DNA of 47,659 bases from Vibrio salilacus (GCF_002811245.1 NZ_NIVQ01000020.1:1-47659); one strand, 5' to 3'. Positions 1-7,543 are shown, numbered from the stretch's first letter. Made by a program: numbers and translations. Notes: a model not told the origin generated them from the sequence alone.

Positions 1-107
1 CAAACGTTCGTTTAGAGGGAATTTACTTCTATTGAGTTCAGCACGTTTTGGGGCAGAAATGAGTTGGTATAACCATACAATATAAGAGTTCTTTATCTAA
101 ATTACTA

Positions 108-138
108 TTGACCCATCTACAGCTTCACGCTTTATAGT
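108..138 (+). promoter_or_regulatory. Candidate MerR-type promoter (19-bp spacer)
   Basis: TTGACC at 108-113 and TATAGT at 133-138 are separated by 19 bp. This long spacer is typical of promoters activated by MerR-family regulators. It lies about 60 bases ahead of the hydrolase remnant starting at 199, so it would be an orphan promoter. The remaining sequence from 1 to 198 shows no gene. Confidence 0.35.
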
Positions 139-198
139 GACTACATTGATTGAGAGGGGCGCTGGCTGTATTCCCTCCAAAGTAAGTAGAGAAACACT

Positions 199-442
199 AT
201 GAAACGTTTAATTATAAACATCACACTCTTGGTACTCATGGCGCTTGGTAGCTTGAATGCCATGGCCCATGATTCAACAGTTAAGTACGGTGTCGCGATA
301 TCTCACGATGGTTAGCAAATCGCGTATGGCAAAAGTGGGAGTGGGGGTACGGCGCTGATCTTCATTCACGGTTGGAGCTTAGACAGCAAGCTTGGCTAAA
401 AATCAAACAGCATGTCGGAAAAGATCTGTCTCGATTCTGAAC
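199..442 (+). pseudogene. Remnant of a secreted alpha/beta hydrolase
   Basis: The reading frame from ATG 199 gives a signal peptide (MKRLIINITLLVLMALGSLN, ending near AMA). An in-frame TAG at 313-315 follows, then QIAYGKSGSGGTALIFIHGW, which contains the HGW oxyanion-side motif of alpha/beta hydrolases. The frame ends at TAA 397-399. A one-base frameshift there would restore LKIKQHVGK up to a stop near 442, as expected just after HGWSLDS. The catalytic Ser, Asp and His regions are absent, so this is a dead 5' fragment. Its tail overlaps the 3' end of the convergent gene at 396-1400. The call as a remnant is firm; the exact substrate class cannot be told. Confidence 0.7.
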
Positions 443-1400
443 TATTGTCACGGTGTGTTACGTATTCGACATGGTCGTAGGCACTCGCTGATGGTGACAG
501 CTTGACGCTCCATAATGCATTGAACTGATTTGGTACCATTGAATATCGTACATCTATAATATTGAGCTCGTCGTCGGGGGCTCTCGCTAGAAAGCCGTTT
601 GAAAACTGACTGAAACGTTCAATGTCTTTGCCTTGTTGTGAATTAAGGTCGAGCCACGGAAAATCCCGGCCTAGGTTTAGCTTTGCGATGGTCTCTCCGG
701 GATAGGTTTTAACTGAACCAGCCACTCGAATGGCATCAACATGGTACTCCTCCTCCGTTTCGTAAATGACCTTCCAAACCAAAATATTCGCGAAAGTCGG
801 CTTGGTTTCTAATCGAATTGGTATGTGTTGTCGTTCTTTCGCGAGTTGCCATCCTACCGCTTCAGCTTTGTCTCTTTGAATCATGCCAAGCGTGGGATAA
901 GTTAACGCCCAAATAACGGCAATACGTGCTAGCCAAGCGTTTCGTTTGAGCATTGCGAAGACGAGCAATATCAATATCGGGAGGGTGAAGGCTGGATCAA
1001 TAACGGACACAACATTCCAGGCGTAACGCTCATTGGTTAAAGGCCAAAACAGCTGGGTACCATAAGAGGTACAAGCATCTAACAATGCATGAGTACTATA
1101 ACCAAGTGCGCTATAAAGCCAGCTTTTTTGAAATGATAGCTGGAGCTTTTTGCCAAATAGCGGGTATAAGACCAGAGCACATAAGAAACTGCCAAAAGGG
1201 ATAAAAAAGAGTGAATGGGTAAACTGTCGGTGGAACTCTAAGAAGAGTAAAGGATCACTTTCAGACCGAATCAATACATCCAGATCGGGTGCTATTCCAG
1301 CGACTAGCCCCAAAAAACCTGCGGCGAGTAAGTGCTGCTTTTTGCTCGCCGATAGAGAGAGGGAGGCGCCCAGTACACCTTGCGTTAGTGGGTCCATCAT
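396..1400 (-). CDS. YdjM/DUF457-type membrane-bound metal-dependent hydrolase
   Basis: A 334-residue inner-membrane protein of the YdjM/YbcI (DUF457) family, which is annotated as metal-dependent hydrolase; the physiological substrate is unknown. The family signature is visible at the N terminus: MDPLTQGVLGA, then APDLDVL, then EFHRQFTHSLFF, then YSTHALLDACTSYGTQLFWP. These supply the conserved Asp and His residues thought to bind metal. Four to five hydrophobic segments lie in the first 185 residues, followed by a soluble C-terminal half of about 150 residues. Two ATGs are adjacent (1400 and 1397). The gene is monocistronic and its last codons overlap the hydrolase remnant on the other strand, so that remnant probably arrived or decayed after this gene was in place. 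Confidence 0.8.
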   Translation of the reverse strand: MMDPLTQGVLGASLSLSASKKQHLLAAGFLGLVAGIAPDLDVLIRSESDPLLFLEFHRQFTHSLFFIPFGSFLCALVLYPLFGKKLQLSFQKSWLYSALGYSTHALLDACTSYGTQLFWPLTNERYAWNVVSVIDPAFTLPILILLVFAMLKRNAWLARIAVIWALTYPTLGMIQRDKAEAVGWQLAKERQHIPIRLETKPTFANILVWKVIYETEEEYHVDAIRVAGSVKTYPGETIAKLNLGRDFPWLDLNSQQGKDIERFSQFSNGFLARAPDDELNIIDVRYSMVPNQFNALWSVKLSPSASAYDHVEYVTHRDNSSESRQIFSDMLFDF

Positions 1401-1440
1401 TAACTCTTTGATTATGTATTAATTAATAGTAGATGATTCG

Positions 1441-1640
1441 ATGAGCTTCACCACCCCAAATGCCAGTAATGCTAGTGAACGCCGCACCTTAAAGGTGATC
1501 GAGAAGCCGTACAGCTTTCTAAGTTTCCATCAAATCGCCGTGACATCGCAGGTGCAGTCGACGCTATTGTTGCTCAGGTGTCTGAGAAGTTTAGCGCTGC
1601 ATTGCGCGATTTAGGTCACGCGATAAACGCACTGCTTTAG
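1441..1640 (+). pseudogene. Frameshifted C-terminal gene remnant
   Basis: Two overlapping frames read like protein. ATG 1441 opens a short frame (TTPNASNASERRTLKV). From 1479 another frame runs to TAG 1638-1640 and ends in AVDAIVAQVSEKFSAALRDL, which has amphipathic helical character. A rho-independent terminator follows at once, as at a real gene end. I could not assign a family. The most economical reading is the decayed 3' end of a lost gene. Confidence 0.3.
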
Positions 1641-1643
1641 TCT

Positions 1644-1676
1644 AAAAAAAAACTGCCAAATTGGCAGGTTTTTTAT
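1644..1676. terminator. Bidirectional rho-independent terminator
   Basis: CTGCC-AAATT-GGCAG hairpin (1653-1667) flanked by an A-run on the left and T6 on the right. It can end both the remnant on the plus strand and the DUF2165 operon on the minus strand. Confidence 0.8.
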
Positions 1677-1691
1677 TGCAACATACTGTTT

Positions 1692-2198
1692 TTAGTCGTT
1701 GTTTGGCCTAGGTATTAAGACGTAAATCAAAGTCAATATGATGAAGATAGCAAAAGTATAGGCCTTCATTTGACCGTTCCACGAATTGGCCCACATAGAA
1801 AACCATTCAGCCCCGATCACGCCGAAACCGAAGTACCAAACCCCCAGTGCGACAGTCGCTCCCAACACATAAAAAGCCTGACCTTTGGAAAATCCTACGC
1901 TTTCACGTCTGAAAAACATAATAACGGCACCGATTACACACAAAGCACCGGCTAAAAACTCAAGGGCGATAATCAAATGGTAAAACATAGAGTGAAGCGT
2001 TGGAGAGGTGATCGCACGTCCGTACAAGTTGTCACCGGTGAAGAATGACTTCATTTGATCCATTGCTAGAACATGTTCTACAAATTGGAAGTTGGTATTG
2101 TAGTCAATTATATTGTTATAGCTAACCAGTACGCAGAACAAACCCACATACATCGCGATGACGGCTTTTGAAATATCAAGAACCAAGTTTAACCTCAT
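1692..2198 (-). CDS. DUF2165 family integral membrane protein
   Basis: A 168-residue membrane protein with four predicted membrane segments (about residues 10-28, 70-92, 106-128 and 143-163). The region YNNIIDYNTNFQFVEHVLAM at residues 27-46 is the characteristic DUF2165 signature (NN-x2-DY-x2-NF-xFV-xHVL). No biochemical function is known for the family. It is the last gene of a five-gene minus-strand operon and its start overlaps the stop of the phosphodiesterase by 4 nt (ATGA type), so the two are probably translationally coupled. A terminator follows at 1644-1676. Confidence 0.85.
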   Translation of the reverse strand: MRLNLVLDISKAVIAMYVGLFCVLVSYNNIIDYNTNFQFVEHVLAMDQMKSFFTGDNLYGRAITSPTLHSMFYHLIIALEFLAGALCVIGAVIMFFRRESVGFSKGQAFYVLGATVALGVWYFGFGVIGAEWFSMWANSWNGQMKAYTFAIFIILTLIYVLIPRPNND

Positions 2199-2920
2199 AG
2201 TACAACCTTATTTACAGTTATTGTTTGTTTTGAAAGCGTAATTTTGTTCATGCCGATATGATCATTTCTGTTGTATTGTGCAATTGAATGATCAAACCCA
2301 TAAGAGGTCGCTGGTGCCATATATTGCGTTACCCCCTCTTTGGTACAGGTAATGTAGTCATGACCGTGACCACAAATCACGTCTGTGACACCTGAACGTT
2401 TAAGAATATTGAATATTTTGTGGTCGTTCTCCAAACAGATGGCTTGCATCCATTCGGAGCCAACACGGATGACCGGATGATGAACAACAACAATAGGTTG
2501 CGTCATTTTACGGACCTGTTTTTTTAGATGGGCGATACCGCGGTTGTCGACCCTGCCTGAGCCAAGCGGGTGTCTTGAGTCGATGTTTTTATGACTGGAA
2601 TCGAGGAAAATAAAGTTGCGCCCGGCAATTCGGCATTTATCGACGACGCGAATCAACGATCCTTTGAGCTCTGTTTTCATTAAAGCAAGGTCATCGTGGT
2701 TACCAGCGATTGCGAACACTTGTTTGTTCTCGATTTGACGGGCAATAAAAATCAGCAGCTTGTTGTAATCACCTGGCTTCGGATTACAACAGATATCGCC
2801 AGTCAGCAATATCGTGTCACAACTCTCATCCGCATTTGCGTGAATTAGTGCTTTGTTAAGGTTATAAAAACTAGACTTATCACTTAAATGACAATCGCTA
2901 ATTTGAAACACAGTACTCAT
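2195..2920 (-). CDS. Class III metallophosphoesterase, CpdA-like phosphodiesterase
   Basis: A 241-residue calcineurin-like phosphoesterase. All five metal-site blocks are present in order: SDCHLSD (residues 8-14), LTGDICC (near 40), AGNHDD (near 75), VVHHPV (near 147) and CGHGHDY (near 188). This arrangement matches class III cyclic-nucleotide phosphodiesterases such as CpdA, which hydrolyse cAMP. The substrate here is inferred, since the same fold also cleaves other phosphodiesters. It is slightly shorter than E. coli CpdA. It overlaps the upstream transporter gene by 23 nt and the downstream DUF2165 gene by 4 nt. The housekeeping cpdA is usually found next to nudF and parE, so this copy is likely accessory. 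Confidence 0.8.
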   Translation of the reverse strand: MSTVFQISDCHLSDKSSFYNLNKALIHANADESCDTILLTGDICCNPKPGDYNKLLIFIARQIENKQVFAIAGNHDDLALMKTELKGSLIRVVDKCRIAGRNFIFLDSSHKNIDSRHPLGSGRVDNRGIAHLKKQVRKMTQPIVVVHHPVIRVGSEWMQAICLENDHKIFNILKRSGVTDVICGHGHDYITCTKEGVTQYMAPATSYGFDHSIAQYNRNDHIGMNKITLSKQTITVNKVVL

Positions 2921-3530
2921 TTCGGTTCCTGATCAGATTAATGACTAAAATGGTTGGTCCAAGCAATATAAGCTGTGCAACCAATTTTTTTATGCTGGCC
3001 CAAAACATAATATCGAAGAGTAGATTGCTATCTTTAACCCCCCAGAAAGCCAACAAGAGAAACAGATTCACATCGGCCAGCGCGACAAAAAACGTAGCCA
3101 GAGTGATTTTGGTGGCAACACTGTCAATTTTGAGAGAATTAAATAGCACGCCAAACGAGAGCATAGAGACGAAGTAGGCGCAAAGTGATGCCAAGTAAAC
3201 TCGGTAGTTACTAAGGTTGTAGACGAGATCAAAGCTCTGGTTGTAATTCGATTCCGCGTTGACACCCGGTAAGGTTGCCGCAATGTACATAAGGCTGATG
3301 AACGACAGATAAGCGAAATAGGCAAAAGTAATGCACTTGAAATAGACGTCAGGTGGACGCGTCGCCATAATCACAGAAGAGAACAGATAAACGAAAGGAT
3401 AAGTAAAAAAACCAGCCGTAAGATGGATACCAAAGAACTCGACCGCTTTGGCAGAGGCCATATTCGATGCGGTTAGAAAGCAGAACAGCCCAAGAGTTGC
3501 AAGCATGGTCGCTTTTTCTAGTACGTTCAT
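2898..3530 (-). CDS. VUT/YhhQ-like membrane transporter (queuosine-precursor transporter family)
   Basis: A 210-residue protein with about six hydrophobic segments. The N-terminal stretch ASNMASAKAVEFFGIHLTAG followed by FFTYPFVYLFS resembles the VUT family (YhhQ), where SNxxAxK and (L/I)TAGxxxYPxxY are conserved. YhhQ imports queuosine precursors (preQ0/preQ1). The match beyond the first 60 residues is weaker: the usual acidic residues after the third block are replaced by SSVIMATRP. Substrate specificity is therefore uncertain. It lies in the middle of the five-gene operon, 3 nt after the 106-aa gene, and its 3' end overlaps the phosphodiesterase start by 23 nt. Confidence 0.6.
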   Translation of the reverse strand: MNVLEKATMLATLGLFCFLTASNMASAKAVEFFGIHLTAGFFTYPFVYLFSSVIMATRPPDVYFKCITFAYFAYLSFISLMYIAATLPGVNAESNYNQSFDLVYNLSNYRVYLASLCAYFVSMLSFGVLFNSLKIDSVATKITLATFFVALADVNLFLLLAFWGVKDSNLLFDIMFWASIKKLVAQLILLGPTILVINLIRNRNEYCVSN

Positions 3531-3533
3531 TAT

Positions 3534-3854
3534 TTATTGCTCCATTTGACGGTAAATAGCGACAAAGTTTTCGTTACTGATTTTTAGCTTCTGCCTGATC
3601 GCAGGACGAAGTAGACTTTTCATCGTTACCGTAACAAGAATATCGGAAACTTCCATTTCTATGGTCTTTTCCTTAATATTTATTGTATGAATGCGTTTGT
3701 CTGAGATGAAATACTTACCTTGATGAAGCTTGATGTCGTGTTTATCGATGTGGGCGTGCCTAAACATTTCTTTATCAATAAAGCCAACCAATCCATCGAT
3801 AGAATAAAGTTGAGATTCTTTCTTTCTAATTTTAAATAACTTAAATTTTAACAT
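3534..3854 (-). CDS. Small protein of unknown function in XRE operon
   Basis: A 106-residue basic protein without a signal peptide or membrane segment. I do not recognise the family. It begins with a Lys-rich stretch (KFKLFKIRKK) and is otherwise predicted mixed alpha/beta. Its start lies 14 nt inside the end of the XRE-regulator gene and its stop lies 3 nt before the transporter gene, so it is co-translated with both. Like the XRE gene it is more AT-rich than the transporter and phosphodiesterase genes, which suggests the pair travels together. It may be a partner of the regulator, but nothing in the sequence proves this. Confidence 0.6.
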   Translation of the reverse strand: MLKFKLFKIRKKESQLYSIDGLVGFIDKEMFRHAHIDKHDIKLHQGKYFISDKRIHTINIKEKTIEMEVSDILVTVTMKSLLRPAIRQKLKISNENFVAIYRQMEQ

Positions 3855-4347
3855 TCTTAAGTTGCATTATTGGTTTGTCATTGCTGTGAATAATTCTATT
3901 TGAAGATATTAGTATGACCTTATCGTCTTCTTTAATCGCTTTTCTTAATGCAATGTCATCTGATTCTGTGGTGCAAATATAGTGATTTTTGTTTTTTAGA
4001 GGTGAGACAAATTTTTCAAAAATCAACTGGCTACATTTGGGTAAACTATCAATTAAGCCATTATTTGTAACAAATATATCAATATCATGACGTTGAGAAA
4101 GTGCGATGATTTCTGCGTTCAGGGTGTCAAAACGATGCTTGACTTCTGTTGCATCGGAGAGATCTGAAAAGGTGATGTTGTAGTAATCACAAATCTTTCC
4201 AACAGTTTCAATGGTGGGGTTATTGTTCTTGCCAGAATACAGACTGTAAAGGGTGCTGTACTTTATGCCCATTTCCTGAGAAAGGAGTTTGATACCACCT
4301 GTGTCATGCTTACTTTCAGTTATAAGTTTTATTATCTTATCTATCAT
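3841..4347 (-). CDS. XRE-family transcriptional regulator with C-terminal sensor-like domain
   Basis: A 168-residue protein. Residues 1-62 form a Cro/CI-type helix-turn-helix: GGIKLLSQEMGIKYSTLYSL, then SGKNNNPTIETVGKICDYYN. Residues 65-168 form a separate domain without an obvious family, predicted alpha/beta. The gene heads the minus-strand operon ending at 1692. An 11-bp perfect inverted repeat sits 43-73 bases upstream of its start, a natural place for autoregulation. Its low GC content compared with flanking genes hints at horizontal origin. The role as the operon's regulator is inferred from position. Confidence 0.75.
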   Translation of the reverse strand: MIDKIIKLITESKHDTGGIKLLSQEMGIKYSTLYSLYSGKNNNPTIETVGKICDYYNITFSDLSDATEVKHRFDTLNAEIIALSQRHDIDIFVTNNGLIDSLPKCSQLIFEKFVSPLKNKNHYICTTESDDIALRKAIKEDDKVILISSNRIIHSNDKPIMQLKNVKI

Positions 4348-4389
4348 CTAATAGCCAATTAAACGTGACATGATTCATGGTTGTGTTTC

Positions 4390-4420
4390 ATTAAAATAAA
4401 TTTCTTTGATTTATTTTAAT
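4390..4420. promoter_or_regulatory. AT-rich 11-bp inverted repeat, candidate operator of the XRE operon
   Basis: ATTAAAATAAA (4390-4400), a 9-nt spacer, and TTTATTTTAAT (4410-4420) form a perfect inverted repeat. It lies in the promoter region of the XRE gene. It has no GC pairs, so it is a poor RNA hairpin but a plausible dimeric repressor site. Confidence 0.45.
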
Positions 4421-4439
4421 GTGATGTGTAAGTTTCTTT

Positions 4440-4600
4440 TGTACCCCGAGAATCTAAATGTTTTTAAACTAATAATCCATAGTTTTTAGTTAATTGATCG
4501 TATTAGGTTTACTTTCCTTAAATCGGGGTTTAATTATATTCTTGTCAATTTATTGGTTTTAGTTGTACCAGTGACCCGCTCTTTAGCGGGTTTTTTTGTT
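4440..4600 (+). ncRNA. Candidate small RNA ending in an orphan terminator
   Basis: There is no plus-strand gene between the XRE operon and scrA, yet a strong plus-strand terminator occurs at 4575-4597. ACCCCGA (4443-4449) can pair with TCGGGGT (4523-4529), giving a long-range stem before the terminator. This is what a small regulatory RNA of about 150 nt would look like. The 5' end is a guess and no clear -10/-35 pair was found. Confidence 0.3.
4575..4597 (+). terminator. Rho-independent terminator without an obvious gene
   Basis: CCCGCT-CTTT-AGCGGG followed by T7. The orientation is plus, with no annotated plus-strand gene for more than 2.9 kb upstream. Confidence 0.8.
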
Positions 4601-4654
4601 TATTTTTCCTTGTTAATGGGTTTCTGGCTTGATTTTGAGACTTTACCTGGAGAA

Positions 4655-4684
4655 GGTAAAAAAGCCCCACCCAAAAGGTGAGGC
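4655..4684 (-). terminator. Terminator of scrA
   Basis: Read on the minus strand: GCCTCACC, loop, GGTGGGGC (one G-U pair), then T6. It lies 44 bases after the scrA stop. Confidence 0.85.
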
Positions 4685-4727
4685 AGGAGTCAAAACGATG
4701 TTTCGACGGGGGAGTTTTTCTGTGCCG

Positions 4728-6167
4728 TTATGCAGTCGCCGCTTTACTCGCTTTCACTCGTTCACGAGCACCTAATACTAGGGTTAGGCCAAACGCGACA
4801 GCGAATGAAATCGCCATGCCAGCGACATAATAGGCAATTTTGTCTGGCGTGATGGAAATCACACCAGGTAGACCTGCTGCGCCGAGCGCTTGGGCTTTAA
4901 CATTAAACAGGGTGATAAATGCACTCGCTGAAGCCGCGCCAATGATAGCGGCAATAAATGGATAACGAAGTTTTAAGTTAACTCCGAACATTGCAGGTTC
5001 AGTGATACCAAGTAGGGCAGTGATTCCGGAAGGCATTGCAATCCCTTTTAGCTTAGTGTCTTTGGTGGTAAAAGCAACCGCGAGAGCAGCAGCACCTTGA
5101 GCAACGTTCGACATCGCTGCAATCGGGAAGATAAACGTCCCGCCCGTGACAGCGATATCAGCCAATAGCTGTGTTTCGATAGCAATAAAACTATGGTGCA
5201 TGCCAGTGATCACGAAAGGGGCGTAGATAAAGCCAAACAGCGCACCACCAACAAAGCCTGCTGAGTCATACAACCAGCTCAAGCCGTCGCCAAGTAGGAA
5301 ACCGATATCACGAGTAATAGGGCCTACTAGCGTAAAAGTGAGAAAGCCTGCGATAAAAATTGCCAACATTGGGGTAAGCAGGTTATCGAGCACTGAAGGG
5401 ATAAACCTACGCAGACCATTTTCGACTTTCGCTAAGATGAAAGCAGACACGAGTACTGGCAGAACTGATCCTTGATAACCGACTTTCTGGATCTCAAAAC
5501 CGAAAATGTTCCAGGTTGGAATAGTGCCCGCAACGCTTGCGCCACCAAATCCCCAGCCATTAAGTAAGTCTGGATGAACCATTAACATACCCAGTGCTGC
5601 TCCTAGGAACGGATTACCACCAAATTTTTTACTGGCTGAGAACGCCAGTAGTACAGGCAAGTAGACAAAAGGTGCGTTTGCAAAAGTGTTAATCATACTT
5701 GCGAGGTCGGCTAGGCCGGGATTTGCCTCGATGAGCGATTGACCGTCAATAAATAAGCCTTGCGCGGTTAATAGGTTAAAGATACCCATTAACAGACCAC
5801 CGGCAACGATCGCAGGGATGATAGGGACGAAAATATCAGACAGACCTTTCACCGCGCGTTGGACTATGTTTTGTTTTTGTGCTCCAGCGCTTGCGACATC
5901 GTTAGTCGACATGTCACTCATGCCAGTCAGCTTTGCCATTTCGGCATAAACTTGATTGACGATGCCAGAACCAAAAATAATCTGATATTGACCTGCCACT
6001 TTAAATTGGCCTTTAACACCGTCTAGATCGCCGATCGCATCTTCATCGACAATACTGTCATCTTTAAGCGCTAGACGTAAACGTGTCGCACAGTGGGCAA
6101 GCGCTTGAAGGTTATCTTTACCTCCAAGCAGCGCTAGCAGCTCTTTTGCAATTATTGGATAGTTCAT
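4728..6167 (-). CDS. scrA: Sucrose-specific PTS transporter, EIIBC component
   Basis: A 479-residue permease that imports sucrose and phosphorylates it to sucrose-6-phosphate. The N-terminal EIIB domain (about 1-85) contains the phosphorylation site Cys26 in LAHCATRLRL. A hydrophobic EIIC domain of about ten membrane segments follows (about 105-470), with GITEPAMFGVNLKLRYPF near residue 388 as in EIIC of the glucose/sucrose superfamily. No EIIA domain is fused, so a separate EIIA (usually the glucose one) must phosphorylate it. Specificity for sucrose is deduced from the neighbours scrB, scrK and scrR. Its promoter region holds the 16-bp operator at 6223-6238 that is also found before scrB. 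A terminator follows. Confidence 0.93.
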   Translation of the reverse strand: MNYPIIAKELLALLGGKDNLQALAHCATRLRLALKDDSIVDEDAIGDLDGVKGQFKVAGQYQIIFGSGIVNQVYAEMAKLTGMSDMSTNDVASAGAQKQNIVQRAVKGLSDIFVPIIPAIVAGGLLMGIFNLLTAQGLFIDGQSLIEANPGLADLASMINTFANAPFVYLPVLLAFSASKKFGGNPFLGAALGMLMVHPDLLNGWGFGGASVAGTIPTWNIFGFEIQKVGYQGSVLPVLVSAFILAKVENGLRRFIPSVLDNLLTPMLAIFIAGFLTFTLVGPITRDIGFLLGDGLSWLYDSAGFVGGALFGFIYAPFVITGMHHSFIAIETQLLADIAVTGGTFIFPIAAMSNVAQGAAALAVAFTTKDTKLKGIAMPSGITALLGITEPAMFGVNLKLRYPFIAAIIGAASASAFITLFNVKAQALGAAGLPGVISITPDKIAYYVAGMAISFAVAFGLTLVLGARERVKASKAATA

Positions 6168-6222
6168 TCCAAACCCCAGTTGTTAGGTTTCATTATGTTA
6201 GACGATTAACGCTCTTATTTTA

Positions 6223-6238
6223 TTGGGAACGTTTGCAA
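6223..6238 (-). promoter_or_regulatory. ScrR operator of scrA
   Basis: Minus strand TTGCAAACGTTCCCAA, identical over 16 bases to the site before scrB and 14/16 to the one before scrR. The CAAACGTT core with a central CG is typical for LacI-family operators. Confidence 0.75.
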
Positions 6239-6261
6239 GGTTGATTTTTAGCCAACCTTGC
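6235..6261. repeat. 9-bp inverted repeat beside the scrA operator
   Basis: GCAAGGTTG (6235-6243) and CAACCTTGC (6253-6261) are perfectly complementary and overlap the end of the scrA operator by four bases. Its role is unknown; it may be a second protein-binding site in the divergent scrA-scrR promoter region. Confidence 0.4.
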
Positions 6262-6316
6262 TATTCAGTCAAAGAATAGTGGGAAATTATGTGAGATGGA
6301 TCGGCTAATCTTTTTT

Positions 6317-6332
6317 GCTAAACCGTTTGAGC
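6317..6332 (+). promoter_or_regulatory. Second-type LacI operator before scrR
   Basis: GCTAAACCGTTTGAGC matches 15 of 16 bases of the minus-strand site before scrK (GCTAAACCGTTTTAGC). It differs from the scrA/scrB operator and is probably the target of another regulator, perhaps the LacI protein encoded at 10507. Confidence 0.55.
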
Positions 6333-6363
6333 TAAGTGGATTTTGTTGAGGGATATGCTATTT

Positions 6364-6379
6364 TTGCAAACAATCCCAA
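6364..6379 (+). promoter_or_regulatory. ScrR autoregulatory operator
   Basis: TTGCAAACAATCCCAA matches the scrA/scrB operator at 14 of 16 bases and ends 20 bases before the scrR start at 6400. This suggests autoregulation. Confidence 0.6.
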
Positions 6380-6399
6380 TCACTTATCATGAGTCTACT

Positions 6400-7389
6400 A
6401 TGGCTAGTTTACACGATGTGGCTAAATTGGCAGGCGTGTCAAAATCAACCGTTTCTCGCGTTATCAACGATGAATATGGGGTTAAAAAGGCGACCAAAGT
6501 CAAAGTGATGAAGGCGGTAGAGGAAGTGGGCTATGTGCTCAACCAAGTTGCCAAGGATCTTAAATCACAAAAAACCAATTTGGTTGGAGTCATCGTTCCA
6601 CGAGTTTCGTCGCACGCAACAGCGCAAGGTGTCGATGGCCTAAGTCGAATCTTTGAGCACGCTAACAAACAAGTGCTCCTCGCCAGTACTCAGCAATCAG
6701 ATGAAAAAGAAATCCAATATATTCAACTGTTTAATCAAAAGCGTGTTGAAGGAATTGTCTTATATGCGACGCATATTGACAGAGCATTAGTCAAAGCCAT
6801 TAATCAATCTCAAGCCCCAGTCGTCTTGGTTGGCCAAGATGGGTCGTTGTTTAACATCCCCAGTATTGTACATGATGACTTAAGAGTCGGTTTTGAAGCG
6901 GGTAATCGTTTGTTGGCGGCTGGATGTCGTCAGATTGGCTTTATTGGTGTCAACGACGAAGATTTAGCCGTCGATAAGCTTCGCTCTGAAGGTCTTATAC
7001 AGGCGTTAGAAATGGAAGGGGAGTGCGATCTACTATTCCATTGTCATGGTGAATTCAGTATCGAGTCGGGTTATTCCAACATGAGGCGTCTACTTGAAGA
7101 TTACCCGCAAGTAGACGGTGTGTTTTGTGCCACAGATAGAATCGCGGTCGGGGCGATCAAAGCCCTCAAAGATGCGAATATTGATGTTGGACAAGGCGTT
7201 AAAGTGTTGGGAGTGGGTAATGATGAACTCGGTTATATCAACTCGCCAGGGCTTTCTACATTTAACTATGCCTTTGATAAAGCGGGAGAAAGTGCGGCTA
7301 AGATACTGTTGGACCTCATTGATGGTACTCCTGCTGTGATGAGTAAAGTCGTTCTTACCTTCCAAAATATTAACCGCGAGACTTGCTGA
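6400..7389 (+). CDS. scrR: LacI-family sucrose operon repressor
   Basis: A 329-residue LacI-family regulator. The helix-turn-helix is at the very N terminus (MASLHDVAKLAGVSKSTVSR, then VIND), which is why ATG 6400 is chosen over the in-frame start at 6343. The usual periplasmic-binding-protein-like effector domain follows (GVIVPRVSSHATAQGVDGL onward). It is divergent from scrA and lies upstream of scrB. Copies of one 16-bp operator lie before scrA, scrR and scrB, so it probably represses all three until sucrose-6-phosphate or fructose is present. The ligand is inferred from known scr systems. A terminator at 7415-7439 separates it from scrB. Confidence 0.88.
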   Translation: MASLHDVAKLAGVSKSTVSRVINDEYGVKKATKVKVMKAVEEVGYVLNQVAKDLKSQKTNLVGVIVPRVSSHATAQGVDGLSRIFEHANKQVLLASTQQSDEKEIQYIQLFNQKRVEGIVLYATHIDRALVKAINQSQAPVVLVGQDGSLFNIPSIVHDDLRVGFEAGNRLLAAGCRQIGFIGVNDEDLAVDKLRSEGLIQALEMEGECDLLFHCHGEFSIESGYSNMRRLLEDYPQVDGVFCATDRIAVGAIKALKDANIDVGQGVKVLGVGNDELGYINSPGLSTFNYAFDKAGESAAKILLDLIDGTPAVMSKVVLTFQNINRETC

Positions 7390-7414
7390 GTACTCCTTTC
7401 AAGTTGAGTGAAAC

Positions 7415-7439
7415 CCTGACCACTGTGTCAGTTTTTTTT
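7415..7439 (+). terminator. Terminator of scrR
   Basis: CTGAC-CACTGT-GTCAG followed by T8. It lies 26 bases after the scrR stop, so scrR and scrB are separate transcripts. Confidence 0.75.
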
Positions 7440-7509
7440 GTTGGTTTTATCGCGAGATTAAAGAGCAGGATGCGGTTTTAGCTTGTAGTTGTAAAACAGA
7501 TAGAGTATT

Positions 7510-7525
7510 TTGCAAACGTTCCCAA
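7510..7525 (+). promoter_or_regulatory. ScrR operator of scrB
   Basis: TTGCAAACGTTCCCAA, the exact reverse-complement partner of the site at 6223-6238. It ends 18 bases before the scrB start codon, so bound repressor would block promoter clearance. Confidence 0.75.
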
Positions 7526-7543
7526 CTTTTTAGGTGAGTGGTA

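Noticed and set aside
1150..1422. 90-codon plus-strand frame inside the YdjM-type gene
   Set aside because: Antisense shadow of a well-supported gene; basic low-information sequence.
6290..6305. CRP-like half site TGTGA before scrR
   Set aside because: The right half does not match TCACA, so no full CRP site can be supported.
7538..7543. GTG 7538 as scrB start
   Set aside because: The AGGTGA ribosome site would touch it; ATG 7544 has normal spacing.
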